Positions 1-9,933 of a stretch of DNA of 14,544 bases are shown piece after piece. Made by a program: the position numbers and the translations under genes. This stretch comes from Rodentolepis nana (lineage: Eukaryota; Platyhelminthes; Cestoda; Cyclophyllidea; Hymenolepididae): positions 17,210-31,753 of the forward strand of contig UZAE01012789.1 in NCBI GenBank assembly GCA_900617975.1. Direction: 5' to 3'. How positions within the stretch are numbered: the first letter of the stretch is position 1; each line of letters begins with the position of its first letter. The notes under the pieces are model-generated. The model was not told where the DNA came from. It saw nothing but the letters and a program-made list of their open reading frames with translations, and ran no database searches.

Positions 1-35
1 GGAGGGAGAACATTCCAACAACTTGCGAGTTAATT

Positions 36-347
36 ATTATTTCAAATGGCAGGCGTTTAAATATTTATCCTTAACCTAATAGCTGACTTCGGGCTTAGGA
101 AAATCAAAGGGAGAAAAATTAGAGAGGTGGAGCAGAAGAGTGATTCACAGATTTGGAGGAGACAGACAGATAGACACAAAGGTAGAGAAAAGGTGAGATG
201 AGTACTGTGAAATGAATCAAATATGATATACAAGGGGGTGATGGTAGTTTGAAGTCAGAAGTCAACTGCCGATCAATAGACTCTTTTGCCGTATGCGTAT
301 GCATTGCCCATGGTGTACCACGTGGAGGTAAGTCTATCGCACATCCC
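36..347 (-). mobile_element. SINE-like family 1, copy A (with target-site duplication)
   Basis: Full-length copy, with its sense strand on minus. Read in sense, it runs from a head starting near GGGATGTGCGATAGACTTACC (here 347 downwards) to an A/T-rich tail at 36-46. It is flanked by a direct repeat, AACTTGCgAGTTAATT at 20-35 and AACTTGCaAGTTAATT at 348-363 (15 of 16 identical). I read this as a target-site duplication made by LINE-type target-primed reverse transcription. An antisense splice-donor-like AGGTAAGT lies at 327-334. It has no coding capacity; open frames across it are shadows. Confidence 0.88.
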
Positions 348-363
348 AACTTGCAAGTTAATT

Positions 364-994
364 GAGAGTAGGTAATTAAAAGTGAATCGTTAATTATCTG
401 ATGTGCAGGTTCATTAGGCTGACTGAATTTGAATTCAGAGTTTGAGAGGCTTGTCAGGCTACAGGATGGCATGCTATCTGCCTTATATCTTTGGAGGCAA
501 ATATTTTCCAATTGATAGAGCATTAGTGAGTTTGTGGTGATGACTTCTCTTCATCTCATTATAATTTTCAAAGAATCGATGATACCAAGGCTCTAGAGTT
601 AATAGCAACGTTACAATTTCATATTTGCTTACTGCTGCCAATACAAACCGCAATACAAGAAAGTGCGGTTTCCTATTATGTAGCCAACTGAATGTGATTG
701 GCACAGAGTCTAGTAGGTAATAAAGAAGGGAAGCAGAGGATGGAAGAGTAACAGTTAGTTTCATTAACTTAGATTTTTGAATTCGGATGAGGATATAACA
801 TTTTCGAAGTGCTTTGCCGACGCCTAATAATTCAAAATTCGTGATTCGGCCTTTGGACAGCACCAAATGCCCACTTAGGGTACTTAGGACACAATGCTAA
901 GCAAGGATGGTGGTCCTGAAGATTTAATAATTTTTTTCAAAATGGTAAGAAAGGACACAATGTTTTTTTGTACAACATTCAGCGCTTTACATTC
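364..994. other. Intergenic stretch, no gene seen
   Basis: A long stop-free stretch on the minus strand (483-866) opens with TTG, not ATG. Its first in-frame ATG would leave about 93 codons with no recognisable motif, so I do not call it a gene. An 11-bp direct repeat, AGGACACAATG, occurs at 886-896 and 952-962 around a 55-bp segment. Nothing else is recognisable. Confidence 0.6.
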
Positions 995-1209
995 TTAAAC
1001 CTTTAACACCTTTTAAAATAAGCTCCATAGGTACGAGACTCGTTACAGAAGGCGTTTTTATTATTTGCAACGTGTTCAATGCGCCTATAGCCTTCACCTG
1101 ATACCACCAAAACTCATCACATCTTTGTCATCAGTCTGCTGTATGACACTTGTGAGTGCGGTTGGTTATATATTTTTAAAATAACAACTGGTTCATTACA
1201 GGGTTAAAG
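995..1209 (+). mobile_element. MITE-like family 2, copy 1
   Basis: About 215 bp, homologous to 11631-11844 and, inverted, to 12208-12452. Shared blocks include AAAATAAGCTCCATAGGTAC-like sequence near 1017, the CTATAGCCTTC block near 1085, and CATCAGTCTGCTG near 1130 followed by GTGAGT..GGTTGG. The left end is TTAA followed by ACCTTTAACACC. The right end is AGGGTTAAAG, which reverse-complements to CTTTAACCCT, an imperfect terminal inverted repeat. It carries no ORF, so it would be non-autonomous. Compared with copy 3 it lacks roughly 20 bp just inside the left end. Confidence 0.65.
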
Positions 1210-1963
1210 TAGTGGAAATGGTGCATGTGAAGAAAAGGGTAATAAATATTCATAATGTTAATCTCATTCATTTTCTTTCGAATCTCCACTGAAATGCCTC
1301 AGATAATCTCCCCTAATTGCAAAGGCTTACGGTAAGCAAGTTTTTAGCTCTGATGGATTTCCCATGCCATTTTGGCTGATATATCAAGCTCATTGGGAAG
1401 ATTTACACACGTCTTAAATATTTATCAAAAAACTTAAATGTACATTGGTACGCATTTTCGTCTGAAAGTTGTTGGAATCAGTTTTAACTATGGTCATAGT
1501 CGGCTCATAGTCGGACTTTGCTCATCTCGTTCCGAGTTATAATAAGGCAGTGCAAAGGGCAATCGCATCAATGAAATGGTGATGGGAATAAGGGTGTTTC
1601 AGAAAGTCCTGGGCTTGGAAAGTTCCTACTGTGATGTCTAATTCAGTACATTTGAATAGCCAAATTAGTGGATTTGGGAGATATGCTATATATATATATA
1701 TAAGCATTCTTTTGGATCAAAATGACACCACCAACGACTCACGAGGAGGGATTGAAACTGGAAATGAAGGAAAACCGAATTGTTCCAGAATGCAAAGAAT
1801 TGAGGAATTTCATTTTCGTACTTCATTATCTCTCTAACCTTCATTTCGGATAAGTTGTATGTTTCCGTTATAGGCAATTAATACATTTATGTTGCTGTTC
1901 AATGCTTTTGCATGGTTGGTGTTTACTTAAAGTAGTAACTGGTGATCTTGCCAGCGAAATTAT
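1210..1963. other. Intergenic stretch with simple repeats
   Basis: No gene is supported. There is a short (TA)n run at about 1687-1702 and an 11-bp unit repeated twice in tandem (TCATAGTCGGC / TCATAGTCGGA, 1494-1515). Open frames across 1631-1877 are short, are broken by the TA run and look fortuitous. Confidence 0.55.
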
Positions 1964-1972
1964 GCCTAAAAG

Positions 1973-2293
1973 TTATTTATTTATGTCAGGCGTTTTGATA
2001 ATTATCATTAGCCCTTTAGCGGACTTCGAGCTTCACAGAGAGGAGGAGGAACACTAAAGTGACAAAAAGTCGAGAGGAGGAACGGAAAAGTGATTCACAG
2101 ATGTAAAAGAGACACAGACACAAAGGCAGAGAAAAAAAGTGAGGTGAGTACTGTGAAAGTGGTGGAATATGACACACAGTGGGGCCATTGTAGTTTGAGG
2201 TCAGAAGTCAACTGCCTTTTTATAGACGTTTTTGTCGTATGAGTATACGTTGCCCAAGATGCAACACGGGGAGGTAAGTCTATCTCACACCCC
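1973..2293 (-). mobile_element. SINE-like family 1, copy B (with target-site duplication)
   Basis: Full-length copy, sense on minus. It is bounded by a perfect 9-bp direct repeat, GCCTAAAAG, at 1964-1972 and 2294-2302. In sense it ends in a tail of AAATAAATAA type, seen on plus as TTATTTATTTAT at 1973. The head terminates precisely at ..CACACCCC on plus. The inner hairpin CGTAT-GAGT-ATACG of the head is intact near 2237-2250, and the antisense AGGTAAGT donor-like octamer is intact near 2272-2279. Confidence 0.9.
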
Positions 2294-2302
2294 GCCTAAA
2301 AG

Positions 2303-3330
2303 ATGTTGAACATAACCTATGATCTTGTTGTAAAAAGTTACCCTAACCAATATTGTCCTAAAAACAACCGCAATGATCAGACTTGGACTTTTGCGAATAG
2401 GCAAACGACTTCAATTTTGTAAAAAGGCAAAGCTTTAAATCAATATTTTATGCGCTTTGGGTCTATGTTCACACCATGATAAATCATAAAAGTCCTTTTT
2501 CATCAAATTCCAATCTCAACACCAAAACACTTCCAGTTAGTTGAATCAATTCTACTTATTTTAATCAGATTTGAAAAAAGTGTAACTGTTTGTCCTATTG
2601 TTAGGTTATGGTTTCGCCATTGTAACGCATTGAGAATTGCGCACAAAACTCTGGAAACTCATGACAATTGTAGCTGATTAGAAAGGCCAACTAGAATAAC
2701 CGGAGGACAGGTGGAGATCAGTTTGGGGAGACAGATAATCTAGGCACTGGAGAAAGCTGCATACAGTTACTAAGCAAACTTCAAGAAAATCAAACACCTT
2801 TTCAGCCCGATTCCAACTATGACCAATGACAAATAATCACAGACGGAATAAAGGAGAGGTGGTTGAACACTGCAATGTTTAAAGTTGAACGGAAAGTATT
2901 CGATCAATTCTTAATGAACACTCACGAAGTCTATTGATTTTACATATTTTAGTAACAATGAAAATTTTGGAAAAAATGTAAACAATATTTACATTTCACT
3001 TAATTAAAGACATTAGAAAATTAAACTCGGTGAATTCGACTCTTCATATTGCATTGTCTTTGGAATCTAAAATGCCCCAAAGTTCAATTCGTGGTTATGG
3101 AAAGCTATTCCAATTTTTTTTGATAGTTAACAGTTGATTATGCATGATGAAGATGGGATTCAAATTCATGAAAGGCTGAGTGTACAAAATCTTTAGTACG
3201 AAGAACTGTAGAATAAGAGAGAGAGAGATGATTTTTGAAAATGAAATAGGTGTCAATCAAAATTTTTGGAGTCAAAGTCGCACGGAATTTGAAAGTTGTG
3301 CGAACTCGTTAAAGTCATTTTTATTAAAGG
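2303..3330. other. Intergenic stretch, no gene seen
   Basis: About 1 kb of AT-rich DNA with no frame of useful length or recognisable motif. A (GA)n run of about 5 units lies near 3219-3229. A somewhat more GC-rich patch around 2700-2760 has no open frame or family resemblance that I can name. Confidence 0.55.
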
Positions 3331-3344
3331 CGGGCTCAGAAGTT

Positions 3345-3657
3345 ATTTATTTCAAATGGCTGGCGTTTTGATAGTTATCATTAGCCATTTAGCTCTCTTC
3401 AGGCTTCACAGAGGGAAGGAACATCAAAGTGACAACAAGTGGAGAGGGGGGGGGGGACAGAATAATGATAAACAGACGTGAAAGAGTCAGACAGAAAAGG
3501 TAAGCTGAGTACTATGGAAATGGTGGAATATGACATAGAATGGGATGGGTCACGGTAGTTTGAAGTGTGAAATCAACTGTCGATTAATAGACTTTTTTGC
3601 CCTATGCGTATACGTTGCCTAGGGTGCACCACGTGGAGGTAACTCTTTCGCACACAT
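3345..3657 (-). mobile_element. SINE-like family 1, copy C (with target-site duplication)
   Basis: Full-length copy, sense on minus. The flanking direct repeats are CGGGCTcAGAAGtT (3331-3344) and CGGGCTtAGAAGcT (3658-3671), 12 of 14 identical. The two mismatches suggest an older insertion than copies D and F. The tail reads TTATTTATTTC on plus. An 11-base G run (3446-3456) interrupts the middle of the element. The antisense donor-like site has changed to AGGTAACT. Confidence 0.88.
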
Positions 3658-3671
3658 CGGGCTTAGAAGCT

Positions 3672-4241
3672 AAAATTGACAAAATAATGCTTACCCGAAA
3701 GTACTTTTTCACTATCACCGTCAAAATAAATGAGTCCATGAACGAAACATAAGCTTTCCTAAGCATTCTTTTCTTACTTTTTTTCCAATAAAATATGTTA
3801 GTGGACAGATAAAAAGTTTGAGCAAACAATTCTCTACATTTATCTCAAGGTCCGCTAGGCCTAATGGATGGGATATTTATTATCATGTGGTAACTTTTTC
3901 ATTAGGTTATCATACATTCTTTATTAAAAGACAAATAAAATCTCTTTCATTTGGCACTAGGGGCGGTCTTCTTCATGAATAGAAGCCTTTATTCACGACG
4001 CAACATATACATTTATATGCATATATTGCATGAATTGCCTTTACCAAAGTTCGTTTGACCATAAACCTAGACGAATTCGAAAAACATAGGTTCAGATGAT
4101 ACCAGCAGGTTATTACTTACGAGTTATGAAAATTTTGTACAATCTAACAATCGAATCCTTATGAATTAAAACTGAATCGAGTTCGATGTTGGCAAGCAAA
4201 GATGAATGAAAAAGGATGACGGGCCCATACAAGAAATTTTC
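3672..4241. other. Intergenic stretch, no gene seen
   Basis: AT-rich DNA downstream of the tetraspan gene, which reads leftward. I see no gene and no repeat shared with the rest of the window. The minus-strand frame at 3602-3829 starts inside SINE copy C and runs out into flanking DNA, so it is not credible as a gene. Confidence 0.55.
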
Positions 4242-4247
4242 TTTATT
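4242..4247 (-). terminator. Candidate polyadenylation signal of the tetraspan gene
   Basis: TTTATT on plus gives AATAAA on minus, about 435 nt after the stop codon at 4681-4683. Variant ATTAAA hexamers on minus lie closer, at 4291-4296 and 4323-4328. AT-rich DNA yields such hexamers by chance, so this is only the best canonical candidate. Confidence 0.25.
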
Positions 4248-4531
4248 CCTAATATATGTTCATCAGCAAATTTTACGCATTTTTTTACAATTTAATCACA
4301 TTAATTATGAAGAAATCATCCATTTAATATATGGCAAAACTTTAACAAATGAAAATTGTTTTTTTGCAAGACAACGTCGAAGAAGCGGTAACTAAAATCA
4401 TATTTCTATGATCAAAATAACAAATCATTTATGGTTAAAGTCATTAAGGAGACGCATATCTGCAAAATTGATAGATAAAATATTTTTTTCCCTCGTAAGA
4501 ATGAATCAAATTAATCAGTTAATTCACAGAG

Positions 4532-4566
4532 TATATATACACATATATATATATATATATATATAT
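4532..4566. repeat. (AT)n microsatellite
   Basis: Alternating AT run, 4543-4566 uninterrupted, with a shorter TATATATA stretch at 4532-4539 separated by CACA. It would fall in the 3' untranslated region of the minus-strand tetraspan gene. Length polymorphism is expected. Confidence 0.9.
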
Positions 4567-4680
4567 GGCACATTAAAACGAAAAGTGTTCCAAGAAAGTA
4601 GACAAAATATGCCTAAAGAATAAATGCGCACACTGTCTGAAGCAAATAGAAATACAGGTAACCAGCTTCTCAGCAAGATA

Positions 4681-5382
4681 TTAGCTATGAGCTTCGACAG
4701 TTACAGTTACTTCTTCAGTTGTTGGCGTATATTCAGGGGGCGCGACGTTCAAAGTGTTGTAATCTGGGGGCAGACCCTCAGATTTACCCAATTCCTCATA
4801 CCCGGGTAACTTAGGCATTTCATCGGGAAATCGAAAATCGATCGGCGGAGAAAGTGTTCGTCTTTTGCGACCTCGTCCTCCACGACCTCCTTCTTCTACT
4901 TGTCGTCCATTATCGTTCGTCGTTGGTGTGGTGGCAGCATTTGCGTCATCTGGATCCTTCAAATTGCAGCACGCGCCAATATCGTATATGCAAGATACGC
5001 AATGATAGATGAGAAAGACACAGGTGACAAGGCCAATCCACCCTGTTGTACTTGCTGTTCCTGTTTTGAGAACTAAGAGTTGAAAACTTCCAGCGAATGT
5101 TATTGCTATGGCGACAGCATCAACCATGGTGGAGGTAACTGATACCACTTTTTTAGGCTTGATTGCACAAACAAACATGAAGAGAGCTGCAACAAGATCT
5201 ATTGTACCCATCCAATATCCGGCATTGAAGTGGCTTGGCATCTTATATTCAGTTACGATTATTGAACCCGAGAGACAACAGATGGCAGCTCCAAGACATA
5301 AGTGACGCTGCTGAACCTGAAGTAGTTCAAAGAGTATGAATAAACACTTGGAGGGTTTATGATGTCGATTCTCATTTGTCAT
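4681..5382 (-). CDS. Four-pass membrane protein with three C-terminal PY-type motifs
   Basis: I do not recognise an exact gene. The 233-residue product has four hydrophobic segments at about residues 27-46, 57-75, 79-105 and 114-135. Cysteines sit at the TM1 and TM4 ends, including an ACC at 137-139. A hydrophilic C-terminal tail of about 95 residues follows, so both ends probably face the cytosol. The tail has a Gly/Arg basic patch (RGGRGRKRR, 167-175), then LPGY (192-195), PPDY (205-208) and PPEY (215-218). PPxY motifs are known ligands of WW domains in Nedd4-family ubiquitin ligases. Tetraspan proteins with such tails, for example the LAPTM4 group, act in endosomal or lysosomal sorting. 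A similar trafficking role here is inference from architecture, not from sequence identity. The ATG at 5382 has A at -3. Residues 1-22 could instead be intron read-through, because an acceptor-like CTACTTCAG precedes Val23 (5316); the true start is therefore open. Base composition is visibly less AT-rich than the flanks. Confidence 0.82.
   Translation of the reverse strand: MTNENRHHKPSKCLFILFELLQVQQRHLCLGAAICCLSGSIIVTEYKMPSHFNAGYWMGTIDLVAALFMFVCAIKPKKVVSVTSTMVDAVAIAITFAGSFQLLVLKTGTASTTGWIGLVTCVFLIYHCVSCIYDIGACCNLKDPDDANAATTPTTNDNGRQVEEGGRGGRGRKRRTLSPPIDFRFPDEMPKLPGYEELGKSEGLPPDYNTLNVAPPEYTPTTEEVTVTVEAHS
5317..5345 (-). other. Possible 3' splice site inside the 5' part of the tetraspan ORF
   Basis: On minus, a moderately pyrimidine-rich stretch ends in CTACTTCAG, with the AG at 5318-5317. 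The ORF frame continues in phase 0 with Val23. If it is used, the ORF is a terminal exon and its first 22 codons are intronic. No matching upstream donor in the right phase was found within the window, so this is only an alternative model. Confidence 0.3.
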
Positions 5383-5422
5383 GCTTTAAGCGCAATTTGA
5401 GCATGTACAAGAAAATTCAAAG

Positions 5423-5501
5423 TTATTATATTGGTGTTGTTTCGAAATGTAGCCATTAGCGAGAATTCTGATTGGATCAGTTTAGCACAATGTGACCTTG
5501 A
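5423..5501 (-). promoter_or_regulatory. Candidate promoter boxes upstream of the tetraspan ORF
   Basis: Read on minus toward the ATG at 5382, there are TCAAGGTCA (5501-5493), a CCAAT box in the context GATCCAATCAGA (about 5480-5469), and TATAATAA (5430-5423). TCAAGGTCA is the known extended half-site of FTZ-F1/ERR-type nuclear receptors, and CCAATCA matches the NF-Y core. The spacing is plausible for a compact promoter, but each box can occur by chance in AT-rich DNA. This competes with the splice-acceptor model for the same gene. Confidence 0.25.
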
Positions 5502-5502
5502 G

Positions 5503-7237
5503 TTTGGAGTCGCGAGTGCAGCACACTTTAAGCTGTTATTTTAATTCATCATTTTAATAATTAGAAATTAATTGCCAGTTTTAAAAGGCCTTAAAAATAT
5601 CTTTTATTCCAACGCAAAAAACATTTCAAAGCTACCGAAATTGCATAAGTCTTTTCGAAATAGGTGTTTTTTAATCATTAAATTCGGAGTTAGAACCACC
5701 GCATTTCTATTTTTTCTATGAAAATAAACTCATATTTTGGTTGCAATTCAAAAGGTCTTGGCTCTAATAACTTTACAAGAAAGAGAGGAATTATTTGTTT
5801 TCGCAGTTGGAGAAATTATTTTCGCACAAAGCATCGGATTTTTGTTTACTTTTCGGACCAACTGAAAGAAAATTCTCGAAAGGTTTCTCAAACTCAAACA
5901 ATTTAGAGGCTAAATTCGCTCACATGGAGGATGATATGGTGTGAAACATTGATTCCAAAAAGATGTGTTTGGCAAATAAAAATGTTCATTTCAGCTTAAA
6001 GAACCTTCGGACCTATATCACTTTAGCTTTTTATCTAGATCTTATTGAGCCTATGACACTGGAATAATACATAATTGTTTCATACTTTGATCAATAATAT
6101 AAATATATGTAGATCTATAGGAGATATGGGAGCTTTCAAGGAGCAACGCAGTGATATACATTAATTTTATCACTTACAAAGCCATGTTGCTTGACGTTTT
6201 ACGAGATTAAGCAAAAAAAAAATTAATGAAATAAATTAAATTTCTACCCTTTTAAATCTGCAAGTTAATGAACTGCATTCCTGAAAATTGGGTCTTGATT
6301 GCTTTATACTGTTCGATATGTGTTGAAAATCGTTGACTTGCTTTACCTGAAAGGAGGATATATCGCGCAAATCGAAGTTTTAAACATGAACTGTCTATTT
6401 AGTAAATATTGTCCAACCTTAGCGCAAAAGTTAAATTATGTAGATCTCTTTTAAACCTTGGCGTTACCTTCTGCATCTTTATTTCAAACGCTTCCCATCA
6501 AATTGGTTTTCTTTAAACCCACTTCAATAATTTAAAACACGATTAGTAGGTGTAAATGCAATAATATTTCATTTCGAATAAAACTGTTCTTTTTGTGGAG
6601 TTTAGATTAATCAAATTGACTTGGATAGCGATCTTTGATTTTAATGCTGACGATTACTTATTCATTAAGTTTCGTATGGTGGGGGAAGGGGTTGTGCAAA
6701 TTAAAATAAAAAATCAGACAATATTGTAATGCTAAATGAATTTAATAATAAGGATAATCAACTATTTTAATGGAACCATTCATGGGATTTGAATGTGCAA
6801 CCCTTCCACTTCGAAATGTGGATTAAATTCTACAAGTATTTCATTTTGCATTACCCCCCCCCCTCAAATCTTGTTTGATCTCTCAAGGTCACATTTTTTT
6901 CAGTGATGATGAAGACACTTAATGACAGCTAAGCTCAATGAATATGAAAGTACTGAAGGTAAATAAAATTTAATTACCTGTGTTATTGCTCTGATTTTGC
7001 CTTCAATTGATGGATTTAAAATAAATCTCCACAATTTTAGATGAACGCATTTAATTCTCGCATGTCCTACTTTTGACGGACCACTTTGGGTAGATAAGAA
7101 AATTGACCATTATTATTTGAAAGGTATTTTAATATTACTTTTTCGTCTAAGTGAAGGTGCCCTAGGGAATACCTCATCTGCTAATGCAGACATGATACGT
7201 TCCCTAATATATCAGATATAATTCCAGAATTTAATAG
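5503..7237. other. Intergenic stretch, no gene seen
   Basis: About 1.7 kb of AT-rich DNA. I examined donor-like sites on minus (for example CAG|GTAAAG near 6345) as possible upstream exons of the tetraspan gene; none keeps the reading frame with a credible coding exon. A 10-base C run lies at 6854-6863. No repeat of either family is visible. A 62-codon plus frame at 5718-5906 has no motif and is not called. Confidence 0.55.
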
Positions 7238-7250
7238 TATTTACAAATGA

Positions 7251-7560
7251 GGGTGCGCAATAGACTTACCTCCACGTGGTGCACCCTGGGCAACGTATAC
7301 TTATGCTGTAAAAGTCTATTAACCGGCAGTTGACTGCTGACTTAAAATTACTATGAACCGACTGTTTGTCATATTCGACCCCTTTCACAGTACTCATCTT
7401 ACCTTTTTCTCTACTTTTGTGTCTGTCTGTCTCTTTTACATCTGTGAATCATTATTCTGTCTCCCCTCTCGACTATTTGTCACTTTGATGTTCCTCCTCC
7501 TCTTTGTGAGGCCCTGAAGTCAGCTAAAGGGCTTATTATAACTATCAAAATAAATAAATA
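7251..7560 (+). mobile_element. SINE-like family 1, copy D (perfect target-site duplication)
   Basis: Reference copy, sense on plus. The head starts GGGTGCGCAATAGACTTACC at 7251, and the tail AAATAAATAAATA ends at 7560. It is flanked by a perfect 13-bp direct repeat, TATTTACAAATGA (7238-7250 and 7561-7573). Compared with the other copies it lacks about 15 nt just before the tail (the CGCCTGCCATTTG block), yet its insertion borders are clean. It therefore probably transposed with that deletion already present. The closing stem of the head (AATAGACTT pairing with AAGTCTATT) is intact. Confidence 0.93.
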
Positions 7561-7573
7561 TATTTACAAATGA

Positions 7574-9917
7574 TTGCGTGTTTTGTTTTTGTAATTGATA
7601 AATTTAGAATAATATTTCATTCAACTATTTTAGTATATAATCATTAATAATATTTTTCACAATTTTAATATGTCCTAAGCCAAGCAAGCAACATTGGCAT
7701 TCGAATCGATTCATTTTGATAATAAATTTATAAATTATTACTGGAAAGAAATCACGTATGCTTTTTGCGAGCATTTTATACTTTTCCAACAAATTGTTCA
7801 AATCTTATTAAATAAGCAAGAAAATAGAATTCCCTTGGGAAAAGAAGCTTTGAATTTCACTTTCCAGAAATGTTCATAAAGACTTGAATTTGCAACATTC
7901 TGATTCCTAACAACAAAAATATTGAAAGCTAACCAAATTGTCAGCTTTATATAAATTGAAAATGCAATTTCATGCCATATTCATTTATTTGAGAAATAAA
8001 TTTTTCAGTGCTTGAAGAATTTTCGGATCATAACGCAAGCATATCTAAGGTTGATAGAGGTTATATTTGACAAATATTATAAATTTTATTAAGGATTTGA
8101 TCTGATTTATGTGATCTAAAATTGATTACAAACTGATTGATATACGTCAAAATCGATAGATGACTACATTATCAAGAAAGAGGAAAGAGGAGTGGTAGTG
8201 TTCATTGGGAGTGAGAGTGGGGGAGGGTCGGGGTTTTGGTTTAGTAAAATTCACATTGAGACATGTCTGAATGAATGAGCTTTAATGTCACTGCACTTTC
8301 ATATTAATTACTACATGTCCATTGGTTCGTGAGCGACTTCTCCAATCGTCGTACTGCGTTCATACTCATTAGATGTTTTCAAAATGAATGGCTTGACTTT
8401 AATACTTGATAAAATATTTATCGAGATGTACTCTTATTTAAGTAATTCAAACTAATCCAAGTTTACCGTAATTTAATAATCGTAAACATTGTATGAAAAT
8501 TCAAGCTCTTATAGCTTTCTTACATAACACTTATTTGGAGCCAAAGTTGGAATAAATGTCTTACGAAAATTTTAATGTTTATAGAAAATGTAACAATATT
8601 TAAAAATGCATTTAACTAATTGTTTCTGAAATAAAATAGCATATTTAGTTGCAGGAAGGTTATTAAAAAATCTTACTTAGAATAAACATATACATATCAA
8701 TCTGAGTCCCATCGTTAACTAGGTTAATCATTAAATTTAATTTCCAAGTTGAGCTAATTTGTAGCAGTGTATTTCAAACATATAGTTGCTATTGCATCAA
8801 TAAGATGCATTTCTTAGTGTGAAGGCCCTTTTAACGAAATTGGATCTGTATATATTTGTTTAAAATCGTATAGAAACAATAAAAGCAGAGTTCAATGAAG
8901 AGCTTTGAATAAAGTTCTAGGTGAATACTTTGACACAGCAATGCTCTTTCCTCTGTTGCTTTCAATTACAGCTTATTATAATACAATTTTTTACAACAAT
9001 CCCTATTATACCTCCCATTGTGGTTATTGTGTTCCCAAAACGTTGATACAGGTAACACATGACTTACATTGACTTATTGCTAACAATTTGAAGAAAGAGT
9101 GGAATTTGTTTGACTAAAGGATGTGAGTATCCATGATCCCATATACCAATCATATCTAATCTTACCTCTGACCAACTAACTTCTGCTTAATTTTGGCCTC
9201 CAACTATACAATAAAAATTAGGCCGTTAGAATTGTATCTTTGAGGGAAAAGTGAAATGAAAAGCGCATAAAATTGTGGCTAATTTTTCATCTCAGATGTA
9301 ATGGCGGTTTCACATTGATATTATTAGTTATCACATGTCTTTGAGAGGGAGTTTTGTGCGCTTAAAGCATTCCACGAATGGTTATTGGTACTTATGCCAA
9401 CAGAAACTCATTTACTTAAGGCGTTTGCAGAGCGGACACTTTCTCTGTTTACAACGCAAGTTTCTCGAATCACTATAGCATGTTTGCCTAAAATGACAGG
9501 TCTTTCACCATTTTACTACTAATTTATTTTTCAGTGAACAAATTTAAACTTTAATAATACATCATGGGTACTTTAGAATAAATTGGGGAGTATATACTGC
9601 CAGTGACAAGTTGCGGTTCAGAAGGTATATATATAGTTAAATAGAATATAGGTGAATGTGATTTGTTTACGTGTTTTAATTGGAAGGTTATGACGAATTT
9701 TACTTAGGCCTGCTTTGTTTATTTTTGAAATTGCTTTAAAACAAGCAAATTAAAATAAATCCAGTTTTGTGTAGATTGTGAAAACGATGCATATCGACAT
9801 GTATTATTGCGCCCATCAATAGGTTCACGAATATCAATGAACAGAAATCGATAAAACTGGAAAGAAATTAACGTTGATTACAGCAGATATCATGGATATA
9901 ATAACAGATTACTTTTC
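7574..9917. other. Intergenic stretch, no gene seen
   Basis: About 2.3 kb of AT-rich DNA, the longest repeat-poor stretch in the window. I found no convincing frame, RNA gene or shared repeat. A G-rich purine patch lies at about 8180-8240. The plus frame at 7694-7879 (61 codons, no motif) is not supported. Confidence 0.5.
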
Positions 9918-9933
9918 ATAATAATAATATTGA

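Noticed and set aside
36..347. Family 1 as a MITE or an LTR
   Set aside because: It lacks terminal inverted repeats and TG..CA ends. The 9-16-bp variable duplications and (AAAT)n tail fit target-primed reverse transcription instead.
119..523. 134-codon minus-strand frame
   Set aside because: More than half is SINE copy A read in sense and the rest is unrelated flanking DNA; it has no domain.
483..866. 127-codon minus-strand open stretch
   Set aside because: It begins with TTG rather than ATG. The ATG-initiated part is about 93 codons with no motif and no promoter or splice support. It is not excluded as an orphan gene, but not supportable.
7251..7310. Head derived from U1 snRNA
   Set aside because: Only the octamer ACTTACCT is a firm match. 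The remaining resemblance is patchy and was judged from memory, so no derivation is claimed.
7251..7330. tRNA-derived SINE head with pol III A and B boxes
   Set aside because: No stretch matches the A-box and B-box consensus at normal spacing. The loose GGTCGAATATGAC resemblance lies on the wrong strand relative to the tail.
9918..9928. ATAATAATAAT direct repeat as a strong target-site duplication for copy E
   Set aside because: It is kept only as supportive: the sequence is a simple repeat, and 5 unmatched bases separate it from the head.
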